Shown piece after piece: positions 7,748-13,619 of a DNA stretch of 13,619 nucleotides. A model generated the notes under the pieces. The model saw nothing but the letters and a program-made list of their open reading frames with translations, was not told the origin of the DNA and ran no database searches. Every line of letters starts with the position of its first letter. The first letter of the stretch is position 1. The DNA is from Verrucomicrobiota bacterium (GTDB lineage: Bacteria > Verrucomicrobiota > Kiritimatiellia > B70-G9): NCBI GenBank assembly GCA_003641465.1, contig QNAJ01000013.1:1-13619 (forward strand), written 5' to 3'. The translations under genes were made by a program, and so were the position numbers.

Positions 7748-8950
7748 ATGGCGGTGGAACCTCTGGTATCACTGGAGATCGGTACGCACACAGTACGCGT
7801 CCTGGTGGGTGAATTTCGGCAGGACGGCCACCTCTTGATAACCGGCATCGGTGAGGTGCCGTCACGGGGGGTGCGCAAAGGGGAAATTGTCAATTTCGAT
7901 GCGGCGGCGTCGTGTTTGAAAGACGCGTTGGATTCCGCCGAGGAACAGTCACGGACCGCGATAAGGTCGGTGTATCTGGCAGTCGGCGGCCCTCATATAC
8001 GCAGCCAGGTGAATCGGGGACAAATTCCCGTGATTCCCGCCGGAAGCGAAATCAGCAGGGAACATGTTCACGACGCCCTGGAGTCCGCGCGTGCGGTCAG
8101 CATCCCCGAAGACCGTGTGATTGTTCACACCATCCGCCAGCGGTTTGTTGTGGATGAACACAGCGAGGTCCTGGATCCCACCGGTATGAGCGGCAGCCGT
8201 CTGGATGCCTATGTGCTGGCTATCCACGGGTTGAAGAACCGGATATCCGATCTGGCTCACGTGGTTGCCGCCTTGGATGTCGACGTGGCGGATGCAGCCT
8301 TTTCCGGCCTGTGCGCCGCTCTGGCGGTAATGAGTCCTGAACAGAAGGAAAACGGATCGCTTCTGCTGGATCTGGGTGGCGGAACCACCGACTATTTGGT
8401 GTATGCCGACCGTGCCATCGTAGCCGCTGGCAGCCTGGGTATCGGCGGCGATCACGTCAGCAATGACATTGCGGTAGGACTCGGCAGTATTGCGCTTTCG
8501 ACCGCCGAAGAGGTCAAGGTGCGCTACGGCCGGGCGCTGGTTTCAGCGGGATTCGAGGAAACCGTTCCCTTGGGGACCCGACCCGGTCAGGAGACTCCCG
8601 CCTACCGCCGGGATCTGGAAGTCATCATTAATGCCCGCCTGAGCGAGCTGTTCGAGATTGTGAGGGAGATTCTCGCGGACCAGGGGCTGCTTCCGAGGCT
8701 GGGGGCGGGAGTGATACTGACCGGTGGAGGTGCCCGCATGGACGGCATCGTAGACCTATGCCGGCAGGTGATAGGGTTGCCATGCACGGTGGGGCTGCCG
8801 CGGGACGTCAGCGGACTGGCGGTTGCGGGAGAAGCCCCTGAGTATGCCACCGCGGTCGGCCTTCTGAAGTATGCCTATCGCGCCCGTGGAGAAAGATTAC
8901 GGCCTCCGTTGATACGCAGGCTTCTCGAACGGCTGCCTCTGGGGAGGTGA
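7748..8950 (+). CDS. ftsA: Cell division protein FtsA
   Basis: FtsA is the actin-like ATPase that tethers FtsZ filaments to the membrane and recruits later divisome proteins. The 400-residue protein follows the family closely. The first phosphate loop is SLEIGTHTVRVLVGE (8-22). A conserved segment follows (ITGIGEVPSRGVRKGEIVN, 31-49), then the 1C domain (about 84-163). The second phosphate loop is LDLGGGTTDYLVY (207-219), the adenosine motif VILTGGGARMDG (322-333), and YATAVGLLKY (366-375). The C-terminal PPLIRRLLERLPLGR can form a short amphipathic helix with Arg on one face and Leu/Ile on the other, the expected membrane anchor, although the linker before it is short. All nucleotide-binding motifs look intact, in contrast with the FtsZ that follows 10 bp later. 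ATG 7748 has GGAG 10 bases upstream. Confidence 0.95.
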   Translation: MAVEPLVSLEIGTHTVRVLVGEFRQDGHLLITGIGEVPSRGVRKGEIVNFDAAASCLKDALDSAEEQSRTAIRSVYLAVGGPHIRSQVNRGQIPVIPAGSEISREHVHDALESARAVSIPEDRVIVHTIRQRFVVDEHSEVLDPTGMSGSRLDAYVLAIHGLKNRISDLAHVVAALDVDVADAAFSGLCAALAVMSPEQKENGSLLLDLGGGTTDYLVYADRAIVAAGSLGIGGDHVSNDIAVGLGSIALSTAEEVKVRYGRALVSAGFEETVPLGTRPGQETPAYRRDLEVIINARLSELFEIVREILADQGLLPRLGAGVILTGGGARMDGIVDLCRQVIGLPCTVGLPRDVSGLAVAGEAPEYATAVGLLKYAYRARGERLRPPLIRRLLERLPLGR

Positions 8951-8960
8951 GAGCGCTTCA

Positions 8961-10082
8961 ATGACGGAGAACCAGCAGAACCGGATATCGGTCGTGGGCA
9001 TCGGGAGCGCAGCTGCACGTCTTATGGATCTGCTGCAGCCCCGTGTCCCCCGGGAAGTGCGGTGCCTGGCGATAGATAGCGATCGGCGTGTCCTGGAGAC
9101 CCTTTCGGTGGAATCTTTCGCTCTGGGCAGCGGCAACCGTGCCTCTCTGGGAAGCGGAGGTGATCCGCGCCGGGGGCGGGAATGGGCCGCCGCGGCAGCC
9201 CAGAGATTTCTTGATGAACTCGATCCCGCCACGGCACTTGTGGGCGTGGTTTTTCTGGGCGGGGGGACAGGTTCCGGTGCGGCACCGGTCCTCTTGGGCG
9301 AAGCATACCGGAGCGGCATGTTCACTGCTGCGGTCGGCGTAGTTCCGCTTGAAGCCGAGGGCCCGCGACGCGGTGACATTGCGGCGGCGGCATTGGACGA
9401 GCTGCGGCGGTCGAGCGATGTGGAGGTGCGGGTCAATGCCGATGACCTTCTGGGGACCCTGCCTGAAGACCTCTCTGTGGAACAGGCCTTCGAGAGAGTA
9501 TACGCCTCCCTGTCGGCGGCGATGACCGTACTGGCCGGCGTCATTGCCGGACGATGCGTGATAAACGTCTCTCCCGCAGATCTGGCGGGTGGTGGGGACC
9601 ACGCTGTATTGTCCGTCATGTATTGCGGCAGCGATACGGGATTCGTACGGAAGGGAGAGAAACAGGAACTTTCACACAGTGGCCTGGTTCACCCGAAGCG
9701 CGGTGTGCTGCTTCTGCTTTCCGGCCGGCAGACCCCGATGCACCGGATGAACACGGTGGTGGAATGCGTCCGGGCGCTGCTGCCGGACGTGGAAGAACTT
9801 AAGGTGGGTGCCGCCGTGGATCGCAGTCGCAAGGGCGGGCTGGAGGTTCTGCTGCTGGTGAGCGAAACATCATCCGCTGCCCCGATGAGCTCCCCGACTT
9901 TTGCCGGGACGGCTTCCATCCGCGGGTCCCACGGGCGACCGGTACAGGAGGAGTTCGCTTTTGAGGCTGCCCGCCGTGGACGATTCAAGGATGTGCAGCC
10001 GACTATCCATGCCGGACAGGATCTGGATATCCCTACATTCATCCGGCGCGGTATCCGGCTCCGCGGCCGCCCGTCCGGATGA
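8961..10082 (+). CDS. ftsZ: Divergent cell division protein FtsZ with degenerate GTP-binding loops
   Basis: FtsZ is the tubulin homologue that polymerises into the division ring. The 373-residue protein keeps the family order. An N-terminal strand/loop ISVVGIG is followed by LAIDSDRRVL (T2) and LGSGGDPRRGRE (T3). The signature GGGTGSGAAPV is at 100-110, EGPRR at 133-137, DDLL at 161-164 and INVSPAD at 201-207. A variable linker of about 50 residues leads to the C-terminal peptide DLDIPTFIRR (354-363), the usual FtsA/ZipA binding tail. Several key residues differ. T1 GGGGGN reads SAAAR (16-20), the guanine-contact Asn reads Tyr181, and T7 NxDxxD reads N202-V-S-P-A-D207, with Ser204 in place of a catalytic Asp. 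The gene is intact, in the normal place after ftsA, with GGGGAGG at 8941-8947, a somewhat long 13 bases ahead. It may be the main FtsZ or a specialised paralogue. Confidence 0.85.
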   Translation: MTENQQNRISVVGIGSAAARLMDLLQPRVPREVRCLAIDSDRRVLETLSVESFALGSGNRASLGSGGDPRRGREWAAAAAQRFLDELDPATALVGVVFLGGGTGSGAAPVLLGEAYRSGMFTAAVGVVPLEAEGPRRGDIAAAALDELRRSSDVEVRVNADDLLGTLPEDLSVEQAFERVYASLSAAMTVLAGVIAGRCVINVSPADLAGGGDHAVLSVMYCGSDTGFVRKGEKQELSHSGLVHPKRGVLLLLSGRQTPMHRMNTVVECVRALLPDVEELKVGAAVDRSRKGGLEVLLLVSETSSAAPMSSPTFAGTASIRGSHGRPVQEEFAFEAARRGRFKDVQPTIHAGQDLDIPTFIRRGIRLRGRPSG

Positions 10083-10092
10083 CGCTTCTTTT

Positions 10093-10716
10093 CTACCGTG
10101 CGCAGCGAAGGACTCCCGTAAGGATCTCGCGGCCGATCGTCGTAGGAGGGCCATGGCCGGGTAGTACCCGGGTGTCCGGATCGAGTTCCGCCAGCCGTCG
10201 CAGTGATTCCTGCAGCTTCTCCGGATCTCCGCCCGGCAGATCGGTGCGACCCACGCCGCCGGCAAACAGCGTGTCGCCGGAGAAGACAGTGCCCTCCGAC
10301 AATATGCAGATGCTGCCGGGCGTATGTCCCGGCGTCGGCAGAATGCGGATGGAACTCCACTCGTCGGGCAGCCGCTCCTTTGTGATATCGCGGACTTCAG
10401 CTCCGCAGAGAAGGGGCGGTTCATACCAGGGGGGTATCGCGTTGGCTGTCGAGAAGGCCCAGCCCGCATCTTCCGGGCTGAGGAAAACCGGTGCGGGTAT
10501 CTGCGCGAGCAGGTCCGGCAGGGCGGAGATATGGTCCGCATGACCGTGGGTCAGCAGGTAGGCGACGGGGGGCAGACCACATGAATGAATATGATGCCGG
10601 ATACGATCCGGCTCCGCCCCCGGGTCTATTACCACCAGCGACTCCCGGCCGACCAGCAGGTAACAGTTAGCCGCGAACGGCCCGACAGTTATAGAGCAAA
10701 CCCGCAGCCGATTCAC
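10093..10716 (-). CDS. MBL-fold metallo-hydrolase (glyoxalase II-like)
   Basis: This 207-residue protein is a compact metallo-beta-lactamase-fold hydrolase of the YcbL/GloB-like type. Zinc ligands are visible in sequence: THGHADH (56-62; H57, H59, D61, H62), GHTPGS (130-135; H131), SGDTLF (146-151; D148) and LPGHGP (185-190; H188). GVGRTDLPGGD (154-164) is another typical stretch. Relatives cleave thioesters such as S-lactoylglutathione, but the extra C-terminal glutathione-binding domain of true glyoxalase II is missing, so the substrate is unknown. It is cytoplasmic, as no signal peptide is seen. Translation starts at GTG 10716, which forms a GTGA overlap with the ligA stop, so it is likely coupled to ligA. 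Its stop lies 10 bp from the ftsZ stop, converging with it. Confidence 0.9.
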   Translation of the reverse strand: MNRLRVCSITVGPFAANCYLLVGRESLVVIDPGAEPDRIRHHIHSCGLPPVAYLLTHGHADHISALPDLLAQIPAPVFLSPEDAGWAFSTANAIPPWYEPPLLCGAEVRDITKERLPDEWSSIRILPTPGHTPGSICILSEGTVFSGDTLFAGGVGRTDLPGGDPEKLQESLRRLAELDPDTRVLPGHGPPTTIGREILTGVLRCAR

Positions 10717-12731
10717 ACCAGACCCGCCTTCTTCATCATCCGAACGAATTCCCGCCCATCCATGGTCGGAATGCCCAGTTTCCTGGCCTTTTCCAGTTTG
10801 GAGCCGGGGTTGTCACCCACGATTACCAGGTCGGTCTTGGAAGAAACGCTGCCGGAAGGTCTTCCGCCGGCCCTGCGGACAAGCTCCTCGGCCTGCTGAC
10901 GGGTGAGTCCCTCCAGGGCTCCGGTCAATACCACCGTCTTGTTCTCCAGCGGTGTCCTGCCGGCGGATTTCTTCCGTGCCGCGGTGACTCTGACCCCCGC
11001 ACGCTTGAGTTCCTCAATCAGTCTGCGATTGCGCGCATTGCGGAAAAACCGGACGATACTTTCGGCGACCACCGGGCCGATATCCGGTATGCTGGTAAGG
11101 CGCGAGAGATCCGCCCGCGCAAGCTCGTCCAGGGAACCGAATTCTTCTTCCAGCACCTGCGCTGTGCGGGCTCCCACGTGCGGGATACCCAGGGCGAAAA
11201 TCAGCCGCCACAGGTCACGGTTACGGCTTTCGTCTATTGCTCGAATGAGGTTCTCGGCGGACTTGTCCGCGATCCTTTCCAGTTTCAGCAGATCTTTCTT
11301 CGTGAGCCGATAGATATCCGCAGGGCTTTTCACCAGGCCTTCATCAACCAACTGATCCACGAGCACCTCGCCGAGCCCCTCGATATCCATTGCCCCGCGG
11401 GCAGCAAAGTAGCCTATCCATCGTTTGAGCTGCGCCGGACACTGCAGGTTCTCGCAGCGCACCGCAACCTCGCCCTCGCGCCGCGTCACCGGCTCGCCGC
11501 ACACCGGACACTTCTTCGGCATACGGAAGATTTTTTCCTTTCCCGTACGCTTCTCCTTTATCACTCCCACCACCGCCGGTATCACTTCTCCCGCCTTCTC
11601 CACCAGGACATGGTCACCAATGCGTATATCCTTGCGCCGGATTTCATCCTCGTTATGAAGTGTGGCGCGGCTGACCGTGGAGCCGGAGACAAAAACCGGC
11701 TCAAGGATCGCCACCGGCGTCAGGACGCCCGTCCGGCCCACCTGCACGATGATATCCTTGAGAACAGTCTCCGCCTGTTCGGCCTCGTATTTGTAGGCAA
11801 TGGCCCACCGCGGGCTCTTGGCCGTGGAGCCGAGAATGTCGTAGAGTTCGCGTTCATTGATCTTCACCACCCCGCCGTCAATCTCGAAGGGAAATTGTTC
11901 TTTCACCGATTTCAGCTCTTCGAGAGCTTTGAGGCATTGTTCTATATCACGGCACTTCCAATAACGCGATGTGGTCCGCAGCCCGAACTGCGCGAGCTTC
12001 TTGAGCACCTCCTCCTGGGTCCTGAACTCAATGCCCCGGTATTCGCCGACTGCGTAGAAGACCGCGTCCAGCGGACGCGCCGCAACTATGCGCGGATCGA
12101 GCTGCTTCAGCGAACCGGCCGCGGCATTCCGCGGGTTGGCGAAGGGTTCCTCACCTTTTTCCTCGCGTTCGCGGTTGAGGCGCGCGAATCCTTCCTTGGT
12201 CATGTACACCTCGCCGCGCACTTCCAGCACTTCAGGATATCGCGATCCCAGCAGATGTAACGGTATGGTGCGGATAGTCTTCAGGTTGGAAGTGATGTCG
12301 TCGCCGCGTACGCCGTCACCGCGGGTACTTCCCAGAACCAGCGTACCTTTTTCGTATCGCAGCGACACGGCAACCCCGTCCACCTTGGGCTCGACGATGT
12401 AGGTGTACCGGCGATTTTCGAGAATGCGGGAAACCCGCGTGTCGAAGTCCCGGAGCTCTTCGGGACTGTAGGCATTGGAGAGGCTCAGCATGGGGATCCG
12501 GTGGATGACAGTAGGGAATTCCTTCAGCGGCTGCCCGCCCACGCGCTGCGTCGGGGAATCCGGACTCACCAGGTCGGGAAATTGCGCTTCCAGTTTCTCC
12601 AGCTCGCGGTACAGCCTGTCGTACTCCCGATCGGATATTTCCGGCCTGGCCTCGACATAGTAGAGATAGTCGTGACGCCGGATCTCCTTCCGGAGCCATT
12701 CAATGCGGCGCTTGGCTTCTTCCCGATTCAT
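10713..12731 (-). CDS. ligA: NAD-dependent DNA ligase LigA
   Basis: LigA seals nicks in duplex DNA during replication and repair, using NAD+ as adenylate donor. The 672-residue protein has the complete architecture. The Ia domain is at 1-70. The adenylation domain follows with the nucleophile in EPKVDGVAVSLRYE (K116), TRGDG (136-140), RGE (172-174), FANPRNAAAGSLKQLD (197-212), VVKIN (288-292) and SPRWAIAYK (306-314). Next come an OB fold, a four-Cys zinc finger (C408, C411, C426, C431), helix-hairpin-helix repeats (about 480-575) and a C-terminal BRCT domain (about 594-672). Nothing is missing. A very strong ribosome site lies ahead of ATG 12731. The gene overlaps the VanZ-like gene by 32 bp upstream and the metallo-hydrolase by 4 bp downstream, so a three-gene operon is likely. 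Confidence 0.98.
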   Translation of the reverse strand: MNREEAKRRIEWLRKEIRRHDYLYYVEARPEISDREYDRLYRELEKLEAQFPDLVSPDSPTQRVGGQPLKEFPTVIHRIPMLSLSNAYSPEELRDFDTRVSRILENRRYTYIVEPKVDGVAVSLRYEKGTLVLGSTRGDGVRGDDITSNLKTIRTIPLHLLGSRYPEVLEVRGEVYMTKEGFARLNREREEKGEEPFANPRNAAAGSLKQLDPRIVAARPLDAVFYAVGEYRGIEFRTQEEVLKKLAQFGLRTTSRYWKCRDIEQCLKALEELKSVKEQFPFEIDGGVVKINERELYDILGSTAKSPRWAIAYKYEAEQAETVLKDIIVQVGRTGVLTPVAILEPVFVSGSTVSRATLHNEDEIRRKDIRIGDHVLVEKAGEVIPAVVGVIKEKRTGKEKIFRMPKKCPVCGEPVTRREGEVAVRCENLQCPAQLKRWIGYFAARGAMDIEGLGEVLVDQLVDEGLVKSPADIYRLTKKDLLKLERIADKSAENLIRAIDESRNRDLWRLIFALGIPHVGARTAQVLEEEFGSLDELARADLSRLTSIPDIGPVVAESIVRFFRNARNRRLIEELKRAGVRVTAARKKSAGRTPLENKTVVLTGALEGLTRQQAEELVRRAGGRPSGSVSSKTDLVIVGDNPGSKLEKARKLGIPTMDGREFVRMMKKAGLV

Positions 12732-13152
12732 GACGGTTCTTCCTCCTCCTGAAAGAATATCCCAGATACACAGGAAGGGAAGCGGACAGCAACCCCAGAA
12801 AATCCATGCCGAGGTCGCTGAATTCCAGACTGCGATAGGGCAGCAGGCCCTGCGCGGCTTCGGTCCCCACTGCCAATACAGCAGCGCCGATCAGCGCGAC
12901 AAGCAGCCGCCGCGGCGGGCTGGCGCGGATGCCGGCTTGCGCGGCGTAGAGAAGCACGGTTTCCACGCCGAACAATAGGAAGTGAACCACACGATCGAGA
13001 TTGCCCGGCGCACCGGGTACTTCAGGGAGAGGTGCCAGCAGGAGGAACAGGATAAGCACCGTCCACAAAACGGCCGCGATCCGTACTGTGCCTCTCCCTA
13101 CGAGCTCCCGCCGCTTGCGGGCTGCTTCGGCGCCTTCATCCATGACTTCCAT
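12700..13152 (-). CDS. VanZ-like family membrane protein
   Basis: This small 150-residue membrane protein shows the VanZ-family pattern: a charged N-terminus, then four predicted helices (about 25-42, 55-72, 84-100 and 117-133). The helix motifs are NLDRVVHFLLFG (51-62) and TEAAQGLLPYRSLEFSDLGMDFLG (97-120), equivalent to the family's D-K-x-x-H-F-x-x-F-G and T-E-x-x-Q-x-x-x-P-x-R-x-x-x-x-x-D. The tail is Arg/Lys-rich and probably cytoplasmic. VanZ from the vancomycin cluster gives low-level teicoplanin resistance, but most family members have no known function and this context (ligA) does not point to resistance. Two starts are possible: ATG 13152 (AGGAG only 3 bases upstream) or ATG 13143 (12 bases). 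The 3' end overlaps ligA by 32 bp. Confidence 0.8.
   Translation of the reverse strand: MEVMDEGAEAARKRRELVGRGTVRIAAVLWTVLILFLLLAPLPEVPGAPGNLDRVVHFLLFGVETVLLYAAQAGIRASPPRRLLVALIGAAVLAVGTEAAQGLLPYRSLEFSDLGMDFLGLLSASLPVYLGYSFRRRKNRHESGRSQAPH
12741..12750 (-). promoter_or_regulatory. Strong ribosome binding site of ligA
   Basis: Read on the minus strand this is AGGAGGAGGA, 9 bases before the ligA ATG. It is the best Shine-Dalgarno sequence in the window. It lies inside the VanZ-like coding region, so ligA can load ribosomes independently of the upstream gene. Confidence 0.8.
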
Positions 13153-13247
13153 GATCTCCTTTCGTCCCTCCGGGTCAATCCCGCACAGGACTCATACCGG
13201 CGGCGGCATTGACAAGACCAGAAGGTGTGTCTACTCTAGCCCGGCTC
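13153..13247. other. Divergent intergenic region between the VanZ-like gene and the epimerase gene
   Basis: This 95-bp region must drive transcription in both directions. The plus-strand promoter is annotated separately. For the minus strand, AGGAG (13156-13160 complement) is the ribosome site, and no well-spaced pair of sigma-70 boxes was found, only partial TTGTCA and TTGACC matches. Confidence 0.5.
13209..13237 (+). promoter_or_regulatory. Sigma-70-type promoter for the epimerase gene
   Basis: A perfect -35 box TTGACA (13209-13214) is followed, after an ideal 17-base spacer, by TACTCT (13232-13237), which keeps the most important TA.......T positions of TATAAT. The expected transcription start, 6-8 bases beyond, is at about 13243-13245, only 3-5 bases before the ATG at 13248. 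No Shine-Dalgarno sequence precedes that ATG, which is consistent with a leaderless or nearly leaderless mRNA. Confidence 0.55.
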
Positions 13248-13619
13248 ATGGAGAGTGAAGCCAGACCTCTTGTCGTGATCACCGGGGCTGCGGGCTATCT
13301 GGGAAGCGTGGTGGTAGACCACCTTCTCAGGAATGGGTTCCGTATCCGGGCAGTGGATAATTTCATGTATCATCAGACCAGTCTGTTGCCTCATTTCATC
13401 AACCCCGAGTTCGAGTGTCTGACCGGTGACGTACGCGATGAGGATGTCATGAAAAGGGCGCTGGAGGGCGCTGACGGAGTTGTGCACTTGGCCGCGCTGG
13501 TGGGCGCTCCCCTGTGCGAGAAGCGGGAAAAAGAAGCCTGGGAAATAAACTATGAGGCGGCCTTGAAGATCAACGAACTGCGGGACCCCGCGAGACAGTG
13601 GTACATCTTCCCCAATACC
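13248..13619 (+). CDS. NAD-dependent epimerase/dehydratase of the extended SDR family, N-terminal part (3' truncated)
   Basis: The first 124 residues are present and the frame is open to the window end. The Rossmann dinucleotide motif ITGAAGYLGS (11-20, GxxGxxG) is at the very N-terminus. The acidic residue D37 at the end of strand 2 (AVDNF) indicates preference for NAD(H) over NADP(H). GDVRD (60-64) contacts the adenine side, and VVHLAALVGAP (78-88) is the extended-SDR equivalent of the HLAA motif. Such enzymes modify nucleotide sugars (for example 4-epimerisation or 4,6-dehydration) for surface polysaccharides; the catalytic YxxxK lies outside the window, so the exact reaction cannot be given. 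The ATG at 13248 begins right at the motif-bearing N-terminus and lies just after a good promoter. The gene diverges from the VanZ-ligA operon. Confidence 0.85.
   Translation, partial: MESEARPLVVITGAAGYLGSVVVDHLLRNGFRIRAVDNFMYHQTSLLPHFINPEFECLTGDVRDEDVMKRALEGADGVVHLAALVGAPLCEKREKEAWEINYEAALKINELRDPARQWYIFPNT

Noticed and set aside
8961..10082. The GGGTGSG signature could suggest a bacterial tubulin (BtubA/B) or another tubulin relative rather than FtsZ.
   Set aside because: The length, the C-terminal DIPTFIRR peptide, the EGPRR segment and the place directly after ftsA all fit FtsZ; tubulins are longer and lack this tail.
10053..10092. Inverted repeat ATCCGG/CCGGAT at the end of ftsZ followed by CTTCTTTT as a terminator.
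   Set aside because: The stem is only 6 bp with a 16-base loop and the T run is interrupted; it lies within ftsZ codons, so it is too weak to call.
10460..10480. A 7-bp perfect stem with a 7-base loop inside the metallo-hydrolase gene.
   Set aside because: It is within conserved coding sequence and has no T run on either strand; chance is likely in GC-rich DNA.
11178..12260. Long open frame on the plus strand across ligA (about 360 codons).
   Set aside because: It is the antisense of a complete, motif-rich LigA in high-GC DNA and matches no known protein pattern; the same holds for long minus-strand frames across accD, folC and murG.
12700..13152. The VanZ-like gene as a glycopeptide-resistance determinant, given the nearby ddl.
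   Set aside because: No vanH, vanA or vanX genes are present, the Ddl looks like a normal D-Ala-D-Ala ligase, and most VanZ-like proteins have no link to resistance.
1..13619. CRISPR arrays, tRNA or rRNA genes, insertion sequences and phage genes.
   Set aside because: No spaced direct repeats, cloverleaf or rRNA-like sequence, transposase motifs or terminal repeats were found, and coding is nearly continuous with housekeeping genes.

Overview
The window is about 13.6 kb of high-GC bacterial chromosome, almost fully coding. Three transcription blocks are visible. Block 1 (positions 1 to about 10,082, plus strand) is a tightly packed array: the end of a CPBP-family membrane protease, comF, accD, folC, then murG-murC-ddl-ftsQ-ftsA-ftsZ. 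The last six genes are the tail of a division and cell-wall (dcw) cluster, joined directly to folC. Block 2 (12,700-13,152 back to 10,093, minus strand) is a VanZ-like membrane protein, the NAD-dependent DNA ligase ligA and a zinc metallo-hydrolase, and it converges on the ftsZ end. Block 3 starts at 13,248 on the plus strand with the beginning of an extended-SDR nucleotide-sugar epimerase/dehydratase that runs off the window.

Block 1 combines lipid, folate and wall genes. AccD is the beta subunit of the enzyme making malonyl-CoA. FolC loads and extends folates. MurC starts the UDP-MurNAc-peptide branch, Ddl makes its D-Ala-D-Ala end, and MurG adds GlcNAc to make lipid II. FtsQ, FtsA and FtsZ belong to the divisome that places the new wall. 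Stop/start overlaps of 4-19 bp run from folC through ftsQ, so these genes are very probably translated in a coupled way.

The most notable gene is the last one of the cluster (8961-10082). Position, overall fold motifs and a textbook FtsA-binding C-terminal peptide identify it as FtsZ. However, its GTP-handling loops are degenerate: the T1 glycine loop is replaced by a Ser-Ala-Ala-Ala-Arg stretch, the guanine-contact Asn becomes Tyr, and the first catalytic Asp of the T7 synergy loop becomes Ser. The neighbouring FtsA, MurC and Ddl look normal. A possibly non-hydrolysing or unusually regulated FtsZ at the native ftsZ locus is the main candidate for new biology here.

The organism cannot be named from the window. 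A NAD-dependent ligase, peptidoglycan genes and a full FtsQ-FtsA-FtsZ set show a bacterium with a wall. A shortened dcw cluster with an atypical FtsZ would suit a member of the Planctomycetes-Verrucomicrobia-Lentisphaerae-Kiritimatiellota group, but that is inference with low confidence. No RNA genes, CRISPR arrays, insertion sequences or phage genes were seen.
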